The notes beneath the pieces are model-generated. The model ran no database searches, had not been told where the DNA came from, and saw only the letters and a list, made by a program, of their open reading frames with translations. Of a stretch of 64,000 nt of DNA, positions 33,912 to 43,255 are shown one piece after another. Each line of letters begins with the position of its first letter. Positions within the stretch are counted from its first letter, which is position 1. This stretch comes from Pseudomonadota bacterium (GTDB taxonomy: Bacteria > Campylobacterota > Campylobacteria > Campylobacterales > Campylobacteraceae), in contig PDPI01000027.1 in NCBI GenBank assembly GCA_002746565.1, positions 1 through 64,000 on the forward strand, given 5' to 3'. Made by a program: the position numbers and the translations under genes.

Positions 33912-34100
33912 TTGAAAGAGCAAGATTTTGAGCAAAAATTAAAAAGTGCCAAGGAGATTTTGGAGAAATTAAATAATCCAGAAATTACCTTAAATGAGAG
34001 TATGAAATTGTATAAAGCCGGGGTTAAAACCCTACAAGAGGCATCTAGCATGCTAGAAAAAGCGAAACTAGTTTTTGAAGAGGTGGATAGTGATGGGTAA
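33912..34100 (+). CDS. xseB: Exodeoxyribonuclease VII small subunit
   Basis: A 62-residue helical protein matching XseB: FEQKLKSAKEILEKLNNPEI, TLNESMKLYKAGVKTLQEAS and SMLEKAKLVFEEV are the family's two-helix pattern. It binds XseA to form the single-strand-specific exonuclease; xseA is elsewhere. The start is a TTG at 33912, eight bases after AGGAG. The stop overlaps the next gene by 8 bases. Small size is normal for the family. Confidence 0.88.
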   Translation: MKEQDFEQKLKSAKEILEKLNNPEITLNESMKLYKAGVKTLQEASSMLEKAKLVFEEVDSDG

Positions 34101-34890
34101 GATAGCAGCACTTCAGCTTCCAACCCTTCCTATGAATGAAGCAAAGCTTGATTATTATGCGAGAATTTGTGATAAAAAAGATATACGTTTGGTTGTTTTG
34201 GGTGAGTATGTTTTAAATAGCTTTTTTAAAGAGCTTGAAAAAATGTCAAAAAATATGATAAAAGAGCAAAGCACCCATAAAATCAAAATGTTACAAAATA
34301 TTTGTAAAAAATACAATCTCACTATCATAGCGCCCATAATAAGGGTAATAAACGGCAAGTTTGAAAAATCCATCCTAAAAGCTAGTGCAAAGTCGATGAG
34401 GTATTATCCCCAATACTTTTTTATCAATTTTAAACATTGGAATGAGGAAAAATTTTTCCACCAAGAAGATGTACCTTACAATCTCCCAACCCTTACCCAT
34501 GAGGGCTTGAAATATGCTTTGATTATGGGTTATGAACTTCATTTTGATTACATTTGGGAACAGATAGACAAAAAAAGAGTAGATGGGGTTTTGATACCCT
34601 CGGTTTCTACCTTTTCAAGTAAGCAGCGTTGGGATGAAATGCTCAGATGTAGGGCTTTTACCCACAATGTTTACATCCTAAGGGTAAATCGTATTGGAAT
34701 GTATAAGGAAAGTAGGACTGATTGGTATTTTTATGGAAATACGGCTCTTATAGATCCCCACGGGGAAATAGAAAATAACCTACATGATGAAGAGGCGATG
34801 TTGGTAGCAGATCTGGATAAAAACAAGGTTAATGAAGCTAGAAATCTTTGGGGTTGGAGAAAGGCTTTAAGCAAAAAAGGTCTTTTATGA
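34093..34890 (+). CDS. Nitrilase-fold (carbon-nitrogen hydrolase) homologue lacking catalytic residues
   Basis: A 265-residue protein with the order of a carbon-nitrogen hydrolase: MGKIAALQLPTLPMNEAKLD, then RLVVLGEYVLNSFF with the Glu position, HKIKMLQNICKKYNLTIIAP, and YALIMGYELHFDYIWEQIDK, GVLIPSVSTFSSKQRWDEML and FYGNTALIDPHGEI. In active enzymes the block YALIMGYELHF reads ..MICYDLRF with the nucleophile Cys; here that position is Gly. The Lys position (usually YRK.HLF) reads YPQYFF. Only Glu remains, so it is probably a non-catalytic member. The gene overlaps xseB by 8 bases and thiF-like gene by 4. ATG 34093 gives the best N terminus. Confidence 0.82.
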   Translation: MGKIAALQLPTLPMNEAKLDYYARICDKKDIRLVVLGEYVLNSFFKELEKMSKNMIKEQSTHKIKMLQNICKKYNLTIIAPIIRVINGKFEKSILKASAKSMRYYPQYFFINFKHWNEEKFFHQEDVPYNLPTLTHEGLKYALIMGYELHFDYIWEQIDKKRVDGVLIPSVSTFSSKQRWDEMLRCRAFTHNVYILRVNRIGMYKESRTDWYFYGNTALIDPHGEIENNLHDEEAMLVADLDKNKVNEARNLWGWRKALSKKGLL

Positions 34891-35558
34891 ATGAATACTA
34901 CAAGCGACAAGTTCAGCTTTGGGGAGAAGATGTCCAGCAAAATCTAAAAGATAAATCCATAGCCATCATAGGTTGTGGAGGTCTTGGATGTTCTTTGGCC
35001 TATGCTTTAAGTTCAAGCGGAATAGGTCAAATCCATTTGGTTGATTTTGATACCATATCTGCCCACAATATTCACAGACAAATTGCATTTTCCCTGCAAG
35101 ATCTAGGTAAATATAAATGCGAAGTTTTGGCTTCGAGATTGAAAGAAAGGGTTTTAGATGATGTAAATATCATGTCTTATGTGAGCAATTTTGAAGAATT
35201 TACTAAAAAGCAAATACCCTTTGATTTACTTTTAGATGCAAGTGATAATTTGCATGTAAGATCCCAGATGGATAAGTATGCAAAGGGGAAAAATATCCCA
35301 TGGATTTATACATCTGTTGAAGAGTTTAACGGGCAAGTGTGTTTTTTTGATAGGGCTAGTTTTAATGGGATATTTAAGATCCAAGACATAGCCCCTAAAG
35401 GTCAATGCGCCCCAATGGTTATGCAAATGGCGTCCTTTGAGGCAAATCTAGCTTTGAGATACTTACTTGGTCTTGGCATAAATAAGGATAAATTGTATTA
35501 TCTTTGCTTTGATAAAGGTTTAGATCTGAGTATAAAAGGTTTTCAAATAAGCATTTAG
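34887..35558 (+). CDS. ThiF/MoeB-family E1-like adenylyltransferase
   Basis: A 223-residue protein starting MNEYYKRQVQLWGEDVQQNL. The nucleotide-binding motif is IAIIGCGGLGCSLAYALSSS, followed by HLVDFDTISAHNIHRQIAFS (the D..NL.RQ signature in variant form) and LLDASDNLHVRSQMDKYAKG. GQVCFFD and KGQCAPMVMQMASFEANLAL complete the family pattern. These proteins adenylate the C terminus of a ubiquitin-like sulfur carrier such as ThiS or MoaD; no carrier is next to it. It lacks the extra rhodanese domain of MoeB-like proteins and shows no CxxC zinc pairs. Coupled to the nitrilase-like gene by ATGA. Confidence 0.85.
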   Translation: MNEYYKRQVQLWGEDVQQNLKDKSIAIIGCGGLGCSLAYALSSSGIGQIHLVDFDTISAHNIHRQIAFSLQDLGKYKCEVLASRLKERVLDDVNIMSYVSNFEEFTKKQIPFDLLLDASDNLHVRSQMDKYAKGKNIPWIYTSVEEFNGQVCFFDRASFNGIFKIQDIAPKGQCAPMVMQMASFEANLALRYLLGLGINKDKLYYLCFDKGLDLSIKGFQISI

Positions 35559-35559
35559 C

Positions 35560-35612
35560 AAGTGCCAAAAACAGATAACTAGTAAAGTAAGCATTTTTAC
35601 AAAATACCATTC
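35560..35612 (+). repeat. Dispersed repeat copy after the thiF-like gene
   Basis: AAGTGCCA, then AAAACAGATAACTAGTAAAG, TAAGC and the hairpin-like GCATTTTTACAAAATACC follow right after the stop codon. It is the same core as at 33723 and 30215 (inverse), with one degenerated hairpin arm. Confidence 0.7.
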
Positions 35613-35793
35613 ATTTTTATATTATTTTTTAGCGATAAATAATTTATTTATTAAATTTTAAGGTTTAATACGATAAGGCAAATTAAATAAATCCCATTTT
35701 CCCAGCTTTTAGTAGTTTAAAAGTTTTTTTATGGTAACATCGATGACTTTTCCCATATATAAATATAATAAAAACTAATAATAAAGGTAAAAG

Positions 35794-38700
35794 ATGGATT
35801 TATTGAGAAGCTTTAAAGATAATTGTGGTTTTGGAATGTTGGCAAATATTGACAATGTCCCAAGCCATGAAAACATCCAAGATGCCATTACCGCCCTTGA
35901 GAGGATGATCCATAGAGGTGCCATAGCAGCAGATGGAAAAAGTGGTGATGGAAGTGGGCTTTTATGTTCTTTGCCTGTGAAATTTTTGAAAAAACAAGCC
36001 CATAAATTGGGTGTTGATTTGCCAAATCAGTTTGCTGTTGCCATGACATTTTTAACCTGTGAGAGCCAAAAGCAAACCATAGGAGATATTTGCGCAAAAA
36101 ATGATCTTAAAGTGGTTTTGTATAGGGATGTTCCCATAGATACGGACGCCCTTGGGGAACTTGCCTTGCAAACCTTGCCAAATATCACTCAAATTTTCGT
36201 TATTCCAAGCTCCTTGATCGCCACAAAAAGATTTGAAGCTTTGTTATTTTTAGCAAGGCGAGATATAGAAAAAGCCCTAGAGGGAGATGATGGTTTTTAT
36301 ATGCCAACTTTTTCAAATAAGGTCATAGCCTATAAGGGGCTTGTAATGCCAACTTATATAAGAAAATTTTATAAAGATCTAAGTGATAAAGATTTTAAAA
36401 CTTCCTTTACCATCTTCCATCAAAGATTTTCCACAAATACCTTACCCCAGTGGCGACTAGCCCAACCCTTTAGAACCCTAGCCCACAACGGAGAGATAAA
36501 TTCCATATCTGCAAATAGATTAAATTCTTTAGTAAAATCCCAAGCTGTAAAAAGTGAGGTTTTCTCAGACAGCGAACTTCAAAGGCTTCTTCCCATAACA
36601 TCCAAAGGGGGAAGCGATAGTGCTAGTTTGGATAATATGTTTGAATTTTTGATATTAAATGGGATTGATTTTTTCAAAGCAATTCGTTCCCTCATCCCAG
36701 CCCCATGGCAAAATGCACCCCATATGGATTCAGATTTAAGGGCTTTTTATGAATATTCTTCTTCCATGTTTGAACCCTGGGATGGCCCTGCTGCGGTTTC
36801 TTTTACTGATGGAAGATATATAGGCTGTGTTTTGGATAGAAATGGTTTACGTCCAGCAAAATACATACTAACAAAGGATAATCGCATCTTGATAGCTAGT
36901 GAATATGGCGTTATGGATATCGATGAAGATAATATCCAAGAGCGAGGTCGTTTACAAAGTGGGGAAAGCATAGGTATTGATTTAAAATTTGGAAAGATTT
37001 TAAAGCATGATGAAATAAACGATTATATTAAAAATTCAAACCCTTACACAAAATGGCTAAATGATGGTCTTACGTACATGCAAGAATATGTGGATACTCC
37101 CTTTGTGAGCAAAAGCGATTATGATATAAAAGATTTGGTTTATTTGCAAAGATATTTTGGTATCACCCAAGAGGTAAAAGAGGCCATTATAGAGCCTATG
37201 TCAATTACTTCTAAAGAGGGCATTGGTTCCATGGGGGATGATACGAGTCTAGCTGCTTTTAGTCCTAAGCCAAGGCCCTTTAGTCATTTTTTTAAGCAAA
37301 AATTTGCCCAAGTTACAAATCCTCCCATTGATCCCATTAGGGAAAAGGTGGTTATGAGCTTAAATATAGGCTTTGGAAAAATACACAACTTCCTAAGCGA
37401 AGCCCCCCAGAATGCCCAGAGGATAAAATCCATAACCCCTTTGATGATGCAAGAAAAATATGAACTTTTGAGGGATTTTGGTGATAAAAATAAACCCCTT
37501 TATAAGGATGAATACAAGGGTAAAACCTTCTCAACCCTTTTTGAGGACAATCTAAAAGGTAGTTTGCAAGATCTAGTTTTAGATGTGATTGAATCTATTA
37601 GGGAAGAAGATATTTGTATGGTTTATCTAGACGATAGGGGATTGAGCAATAAATTAAAACCAATTCCTATGCCCATGGTAGTAGGTCGCCTAAATCAAGC
37701 CTTGCTTGAAGAGGGACTAAGACATAGGGTTTCTCTTATAGCCATAACTGGGGAGATTTATGATTCCCATAGTGTTGCTTGTTTGCTAGCTTATGGGGTA
37801 AATGGCATCTATCCTTATTTGTTATTTGCTAGTGTTTTGGATTGTTCTAAGAATTTGGGCGAATATGAAAAAAGACAAAGGCTTAAAAATGCCTATCAAG
37901 CCTTAAATTTGGGTCTTTTAAAAATCATGTCCAAGATGGGAATTTCAACTATTAGTTCCTATAAAAATTCTGCTCTTTTTGATATTATTGGTTTATCAAA
38001 GGAGATAGTAGATGATTGTTTTTCATCTTCCCATGTGCTCTTATCTGGCCTAGGATATGAGGATATAGAGAAAAAAATCCATCTAGCCCATAAAGATGCC
38101 TATAGTATCGATACAAATAAAAAACTTTTTCCTTTAAATATAGGTGGTTTTTATAAATATATGGACGACAATGAATTTCATGATTATAGACCAAATGTTA
38201 TAAAAAGTATACACAAATTTGCAAATAGCGCAAAGGTTGAGGATTATGAAGAGTTTAAAGATCTGATAAACAATCGCGGTCTTAAAATGATAAGGGACTT
38301 TTTTGAATTCAAAAGCGATAAGCAAAGCATAGATATAAGCGAAGTTGAAAGTAAAGAAGAGATTTTTAAGCGTTTTAATACAGCCGCCATGAGCCTTGGC
38401 TCAATCTCTCCAGAAGCCCATGAGACTATGGCTGAGGCTATGAATATTATTGGTGGCATGAGCAATTCAGGCGAAGGAGGCGAAAAGCCAGAGCGTTTAA
38501 AAAGCAATAAAAATTCTAAGATAAAACAAGTCGCATCGGGACGTTTTGGGGTTACTCCAGAATATCTAGCAAGTGCAAGCGAAATTCAGATCAAAGTAGC
38601 CCAAGGCGCAAAACCAGGTGAGGGCGGTCAGCTGCCAGGACACAAAGTTACCCCGCTTATTGCAAGTTTGCGTTATACCAGCCCTGGGGTTACCCTTATT

Positions 38701-40209
38701 TCTCCGCCACCCCACCATGATATTTATTCCATTGAGGATTTAGCCCAACTTATTTACGATCTAAAACAAATAAACCCAGATGCGCTTATAGCCGTAAAGC
38801 TTGTCTCGACCGCAGGGGTTGGAACTATTGCCGCAGGAGTTGCAAAAGCCTATGCGGATAAGATAGTTATCTCAGGAAATGATGGCGGAACTGGGGCAGC
38901 CCCCCACACATCCATAAAATTTGCAGGAAATCCTTGGGAGTTAGGACTAAGCGAAGCCCATAATACTTTGAAAGTAAATGGTTTAAGGGAATTTGTCCAC
39001 TTGCAAACAGATGGAGGCTTAAAAACAGGTTTAGATGTGGTAAAAGCGGCACTTTTGGGAGCTGAAAGCTTTGCTTTTGGAACTTTGGCTTTGAGTATTT
39101 TAGGCTGTAAGGTGCTTAGGATTTGTCATTTAAATAGATGCAGCGTTGGTGTGGCAACCCAGGATGAGAAATTAAGGGAATTTTATAGGGGAGATGTGGA
39201 AAAATTGGTTACATATTTTAATTTCTTAGCCCAAGATATAAGGGAGATTTTGGCATTTTTGGGCTATAAAAGCATTGAAGAAATAGTTGGAAGAAATGAT
39301 TTATTAAAAGTTGTGGATGACGAATTTGCTAAAAAGTTTGATTTTTCTTCCATCTTGCGTGTGGTGGATGGGAAAAATACTTGCACCAAGCCAAATCCAC
39401 CCTATGACAAAAATCTCTTTGAGAAAAAAATCCTTAAAAAAGTTTATAAGGTTATAGAAAATCCCCAAGAGAGAATTACCATTCATGAGAGTATTTGCAA
39501 TACAAATAGGAGTTTTGGAACCCTTATTAGCGGAGTTATTGCCAAGTATTATGGAAATAAGGGTTTAAAAAACGATAGTATAAGATTGAATTTAAGGGGA
39601 ACCTCTGGGCAGAGCATGGGAGCTTTTTTGATAAATGGAATTACCATAAATCTAAAAGGAAGTGCCAATGACTACCTAGGCAAGGGAATGAATGGGGGAA
39701 AAATCATTATAACTCCCCATGAGCAAGGGGAGAGATTTTCCTGTGCTGGAAATACCTGTCTTTATGGGGCAACTGGTGGTGAGATCTATGTGGCTGGAAG
39801 TGTTGGAGAAAGATTTAGCGTTAGAAATTCTGGTGCCACAGCTGTTGTTGAGGGGGTTGGGGACCATGCTTGTGAATATATGACAGGTGGGGTTGTTGTT
39901 ATTTTGGGGCAAACTGGTATTAATTTTGGGGCTGGAATGACTGGCGGAGTTGCCTTTGTTTTGGATGAAAAGAGGGATTTTATAGATAAATTAAACCAAG
40001 AGCTGGTCATTGCAACCAGGATAGATACGGATTATATGGATGAGCCAAGGCATTTTATCAAAAAGCTTTTGAAAGTGCATTTAGAGCAGACCAACAGCAA
40101 AAAGGCTTTAGATATCTTAGAAAACTTTAGGCATTATTTGCGAGATTTTTGGATGATAAGACCAAAGGACATGATAAAAGTACCACTAAACCCAGAGGAT
40201 GGAGATTAA
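35794..40209 (+). CDS. gltB: Glutamate synthase large subunit
   Basis: A 1471-residue enzyme. After a nine-residue propeptide (MDLLRSFKD) the sequence NCGFGMLANID gives the N-terminal nucleophile Cys of a class II glutaminase. The central domain and FMN domain show GEGGEKPERLKSNKNSKIKQ, PGEGGQLPGHKV and ISGNDGGTGAAPHTSIKFAG. The 3Fe-4S ligands are in CKVLRICHLNRCSVGVATQD. The C-terminal beta-helix has GKGMNGGKIIITPHE. It makes two glutamates from glutamine and 2-oxoglutarate together with GltD, which starts one base after its stop. Length is typical for bacterial GltB. Confidence 0.97.
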   Translation: MDLLRSFKDNCGFGMLANIDNVPSHENIQDAITALERMIHRGAIAADGKSGDGSGLLCSLPVKFLKKQAHKLGVDLPNQFAVAMTFLTCESQKQTIGDICAKNDLKVVLYRDVPIDTDALGELALQTLPNITQIFVIPSSLIATKRFEALLFLARRDIEKALEGDDGFYMPTFSNKVIAYKGLVMPTYIRKFYKDLSDKDFKTSFTIFHQRFSTNTLPQWRLAQPFRTLAHNGEINSISANRLNSLVKSQAVKSEVFSDSELQRLLPITSKGGSDSASLDNMFEFLILNGIDFFKAIRSLIPAPWQNAPHMDSDLRAFYEYSSSMFEPWDGPAAVSFTDGRYIGCVLDRNGLRPAKYILTKDNRILIASEYGVMDIDEDNIQERGRLQSGESIGIDLKFGKILKHDEINDYIKNSNPYTKWLNDGLTYMQEYVDTPFVSKSDYDIKDLVYLQRYFGITQEVKEAIIEPMSITSKEGIGSMGDDTSLAAFSPKPRPFSHFFKQKFAQVTNPPIDPIREKVVMSLNIGFGKIHNFLSEAPQNAQRIKSITPLMMQEKYELLRDFGDKNKPLYKDEYKGKTFSTLFEDNLKGSLQDLVLDVIESIREEDICMVYLDDRGLSNKLKPIPMPMVVGRLNQALLEEGLRHRVSLIAITGEIYDSHSVACLLAYGVNGIYPYLLFASVLDCSKNLGEYEKRQRLKNAYQALNLGLLKIMSKMGISTISSYKNSALFDIIGLSKEIVDDCFSSSHVLLSGLGYEDIEKKIHLAHKDAYSIDTNKKLFPLNIGGFYKYMDDNEFHDYRPNVIKSIHKFANSAKVEDYEEFKDLINNRGLKMIRDFFEFKSDKQSIDISEVESKEEIFKRFNTAAMSLGSISPEAHETMAEAMNIIGGMSNSGEGGEKPERLKSNKNSKIKQVASGRFGVTPEYLASASEIQIKVAQGAKPGEGGQLPGHKVTPLIASLRYTSPGVTLISPPPHHDIYSIEDLAQLIYDLKQINPDALIAVKLVSTAGVGTIAAGVAKAYADKIVISGNDGGTGAAPHTSIKFAGNPWELGLSEAHNTLKVNGLREFVHLQTDGGLKTGLDVVKAALLGAESFAFGTLALSILGCKVLRICHLNRCSVGVATQDEKLREFYRGDVEKLVTYFNFLAQDIREILAFLGYKSIEEIVGRNDLLKVVDDEFAKKFDFSSILRVVDGKNTCTKPNPPYDKNLFEKKILKKVYKVIENPQERITIHESICNTNRSFGTLISGVIAKYYGNKGLKNDSIRLNLRGTSGQSMGAFLINGITINLKGSANDYLGKGMNGGKIIITPHEQGERFSCAGNTCLYGATGGEIYVAGSVGERFSVRNSGATAVVEGVGDHACEYMTGGVVVILGQTGINFGAGMTGGVAFVLDEKRDFIDKLNQELVIATRIDTDYMDEPRHFIKKLLKVHLEQTNSKKALDILENFRHYLRDFWMIRPKDMIKVPLNPEDGD

Positions 40210-40210
40210 G

Positions 40211-41593
40211 ATGCAAGATTTTATACATATAAATAGACTAGAACCAAAGGCAAGGGGAGCCGAAGAGAGAATAAAGGATTTTAAAGAAATTTACGATTTG
40301 CTAAAGAAAAAAGATGTTCCTTTCCAAGCTGGGCGTTGCATTCAGTGTGGGGATCCATTTTGCCATGATAAATGTCCACTTCATAACTACATTCCCTTTT
40401 GGTTGCGTTCTGTTAAAATGGCAGATCATGAGCTAGCTTTCAATCTCTCAAATGAAACAAATCCCTTCCCAGAAATAACAGGAAGAATTTGCCCGCAAGA
40501 TAGGCTTTGCGAGGGAGCATGTACCCTAAATGACGGACATGGAGCCATTAGCATAGGGGCCATTGAAACTTATATAAGTGAAAATGGTTTTAAAAAGGGA
40601 TTGAAGCCAAAATTTCCTGGAATTAGCACCGATAAAAAAGTTGCCCTAATCGGCTCAGGTCCCGCGTCTATTTCTGCTGCTACTTACTTACTTAGATCTG
40701 GAATAAAGGTTGATATGTATGAAAAACAAGCCCGCGCTGGTGGACTTTTAACCTATGGGATACCAAATTTTAAGATAGAAAAAGATGTGATTTTTAGACG
40801 AATTAAATGGCTACAAAATGCCGGAATGAGCTTGTATGTAAACAAAGAAATAGGTAAAGATATGGATTTTGAGTATCTTATAAATTCTTATGATGCTATA
40901 TTTTTAGGCATAGGGGCTGAGGTTTCAAGAAAGCTAAATATTCCAAACGACAATGCAAAGGGAGTTTTTGGGGCTATAGATTTTTTAAAGGCTATGCAAA
41001 ATAAGGTTTTTGAAGATAAGTACGATAAATCTTATAATGTTAAAGATAAAAATGTTGTGGTAATTGGAGGTGGAGATACCGCCATGGATTGCGTTAGAAC
41101 CTCTTTGAGAGAGGGTGCAAAAAAGGTTACCTGTCTTTATAGGCGAGATAAAATAAATATGCCAGGAAGCAAGAAAGAATTTAAAAATGCCCTAGAGGAG
41201 GGAGCTAGGTTTACCTATAATGTCTCTCCAAAGAGTGTGATTGTAAATTCTAAGGATGAGGTTCTTGGACTTATGATGGAAAGAACTACCCTAGGTGGCT
41301 TTGATAAAAATGGACGACAAAGGCTTGAGGTTGTAAAGCAAAGTGAATTTAAGGTAGATGCGGATGTGGTTATTTATTCTTTGGGGTTTTTGCCCTCAAA
41401 GCCAAATTTTCTGTCTGAAAATGGCATTCAAAGTGATGAGAGTGGAAGGATTTTGATAGATAAGGATTTTCAGACTACAAAAAGCGGAGTTTATGCGGGT
41501 GGAGACTGCCAAAGGGGCTCGCATCTAGTTGTTACTGCCGCGGCTGATGGGAAAAAGGCTGCTAAGAGTATGATTAAAAGTTTACTAGGATGA
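40211..41593 (+). CDS. gltD: Glutamate synthase small subunit
   Basis: A 460-residue flavoprotein that oxidises NAD(P)H and passes electrons to GltB. N-terminal Fe-S binding region: GRCIQCGDPFCHDKCPLHNY and GRICPQDRLCEGAC. FAD-binding motif VALIGSGPASISAATYLLRS and NAD(P)-binding motif VVVIGGGDTAMDCVRTSLRE; GGDCQRGSHLVVTAAADGKK closes the FAD site. ATG 40211 is used, because GGAG at 40201-40204 is then the ribosome site; the ATG at 40199 would overlap gltB. ATGA overlap with the next gene at 41590. Confidence 0.96.
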   Translation: MQDFIHINRLEPKARGAEERIKDFKEIYDLLKKKDVPFQAGRCIQCGDPFCHDKCPLHNYIPFWLRSVKMADHELAFNLSNETNPFPEITGRICPQDRLCEGACTLNDGHGAISIGAIETYISENGFKKGLKPKFPGISTDKKVALIGSGPASISAATYLLRSGIKVDMYEKQARAGGLLTYGIPNFKIEKDVIFRRIKWLQNAGMSLYVNKEIGKDMDFEYLINSYDAIFLGIGAEVSRKLNIPNDNAKGVFGAIDFLKAMQNKVFEDKYDKSYNVKDKNVVVIGGGDTAMDCVRTSLREGAKKVTCLYRRDKINMPGSKKEFKNALEEGARFTYNVSPKSVIVNSKDEVLGLMMERTTLGGFDKNGRQRLEVVKQSEFKVDADVVIYSLGFLPSKPNFLSENGIQSDESGRILIDKDFQTTKSGVYAGGDCQRGSHLVVTAAADGKKAAKSMIKSLLG

Positions 41594-42315
41594 GCGAATT
41601 TGTAGAAGATTGTATAAGAGCTTGTGGGGAGATTTTAGATCTAATAAAAGAAACTCCCCATGAAAAATTATGCCAAGATTTACAAGTTGGTTTTGGTGGA
41701 GATCTTAGCCGTTTTATAGATATACAAGCGGAGAGAATTTTTGTAAAATATCTTGGAAAATATGCCCAAATCATCTCCGAAGAGAGTGGGGCTATCGGAG
41801 AAAAAAGTGAATTTCAAATCATTTTAGATCCAATAGATGGAAGTGATAATTTTGTTTCAAATATTCCCTACTTTGGTTCGTCAATTGCCCTAATGAAAAA
41901 TAAAAAATGTATTAAAGCCTTTGTGTGCAATTTTGCAAATGGGGATGTTTTTTATAAAGAAAATAGCTTCCTAAAAAAGACAAATTTACAAAAAAATCAA
42001 ATAAAAAATGAACACACAAATCATTTTAGTAAATGCGGGATTTTTGAAAGCTCTTACAAAAGTGAAATTTTTTTCCCCATCTTAAAACAAATGCAGATAA
42101 AGTTTCGTTCTTTAGGGGCTTTGGCCCTTTCTTTGTCCTATGCTAGGCAGGTGGATTTTGTACTTTATGAGGGCGAGCTGAGAGCTTATGATATAGAGGC
42201 TGGGCTTTACATGTGTGAGGATTTATATGTAAAAAAAGATAAAAATTTTATTTTTGTAAGCAAAGATAAGCAAATTTTTGATAAAATAGGCGAAAAATTA
42301 TTGAAAGTTGGATAA
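41590..42315 (+). CDS. Inositol monophosphatase family protein
   Basis: A 241-residue phosphatase of the SuhB/CysQ fold. Metal ligands are visible in EESG (residues about 63-66) and ILDPIDGSDNFVSNIPYFGS, the family signature DPxDGTxNF with Ser for Thr. The second motif, usually WD.AAG, is only partly preserved as YDIEAGLYMCE. It is somewhat short. In Campylobacter a gene of this family stands at this place before accD. Substrate is unclear: sugar phosphates or 3'-phosphoadenosine phosphates are as possible as inositol phosphate. Confidence 0.85.
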   Translation: MSEFVEDCIRACGEILDLIKETPHEKLCQDLQVGFGGDLSRFIDIQAERIFVKYLGKYAQIISEESGAIGEKSEFQIILDPIDGSDNFVSNIPYFGSSIALMKNKKCIKAFVCNFANGDVFYKENSFLKKTNLQKNQIKNEHTNHFSKCGIFESSYKSEIFFPILKQMQIKFRSLGALALSLSYARQVDFVLYEGELRAYDIEAGLYMCEDLYVKKDKNFIFVSKDKQIFDKIGEKLLKVG

Positions 42316-42319
42316 ATCT

Positions 42320-43255
42320 ATGAGTTTTTTAAGTATTTTTTCCAAAAACAGAAAAGAGCAGTCTAATCCAAATGAGGCACCAGAGCATTGGATCAAGTGT
42401 AATCAATGCCAATCATTGATGTATTTTAAAGAGATAGAAAATAGATTTAAGGTTTGCCCAAAATGTGGATTTCATATGAGAATTGACGCAAAAGAAAGGA
42501 TTGATTTGCTTTGTGATGAGGGAAGCTTTGAAGAGTTTGATTCGTCCTTGTCTCCCAATGATCCTTTAAAATTTGTTGATAAAAAATCCTATAAAAAAAG
42601 AATATCCGAAGCAAAATCCAAAACAAATAAAAGCTCATCAGCCATTAGTGGACAAGCACAAATAAATGGCAAAAAAGTTCAGATCATCAGCTTTGATTTT
42701 TCTTTTATGGGAGGAAGTTTAGGCTCTGTCGAGGGTGAAAAGATAGTAAGGGCGGTAAATAGATGCATAGAGAAAAAAGAGCCCCTTATCATCATAAGTG
42801 CAAGCGGGGGTGCTAGAATGCAAGAGAGTACTTATTCGCTTTTGCAAATGTCCAAAACTTCAGCGGCCATTAAAAGATTATCCGATCACAAACTGCCCTA
42901 TATCTCTGTTTTAACCGATCCAACCATGGGAGGAGTTAGTGCTTCTTTTGCTTGGCTTGGGGATATCATCATGGCTGAACCAAAGGCTTTGATAGGCTTT
43001 GCAGGACAAAGGGTTATAAAGCAAACCATAGGTGCCGATTTGCCCGAAGGATTTCAGAGATCTGAATTTTTATTGGAACATGGTTTGATAGATATGATAG
43101 TAAAAAGAGGGGATATGAAAAAAACTATCTCCGATTTACTGGCTTATTTTGAGATAAATATAGATGCTGAAAAAACTCCCAAAATGGAACCTGAAAAAGA
43201 AGATCAAAATGAAGAAGATGAATTAAAGGATTTTTCACTAAAATTAAAGCAATGA
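42320..43255 (+). CDS. accD: Acetyl-CoA carboxylase carboxyltransferase subunit beta
   Basis: A 311-residue protein. The N-terminal zinc ribbon CNQCQSLMYFKEIENRFKVC plus PKC is complete. The crotonase-fold body has SGQAQINGKKVQIISFDFSF, MGGSLGSVEGEKIVRAVNRC, ISASGGARMQESTYSLLQMS, TDPTMGGVSASFAWLGDIIM and GFAGQRVIKQTIGADLPEGF. It forms the carboxyltransferase with AccA and makes malonyl-CoA for fatty acid synthesis. ATG 42320 is chosen over the TTG four codons earlier, as MSFLSIFSK resembles the usual start. The acidic C-terminal tail (EPEKEDQNEEDELKD) is longer than usual. Confidence 0.95.
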   Translation: MSFLSIFSKNRKEQSNPNEAPEHWIKCNQCQSLMYFKEIENRFKVCPKCGFHMRIDAKERIDLLCDEGSFEEFDSSLSPNDPLKFVDKKSYKKRISEAKSKTNKSSSAISGQAQINGKKVQIISFDFSFMGGSLGSVEGEKIVRAVNRCIEKKEPLIIISASGGARMQESTYSLLQMSKTSAAIKRLSDHKLPYISVLTDPTMGGVSASFAWLGDIIMAEPKALIGFAGQRVIKQTIGADLPEGFQRSEFLLEHGLIDMIVKRGDMKKTISDLLAYFEINIDAEKTPKMEPEKEDQNEEDELKDFSLKLKQ

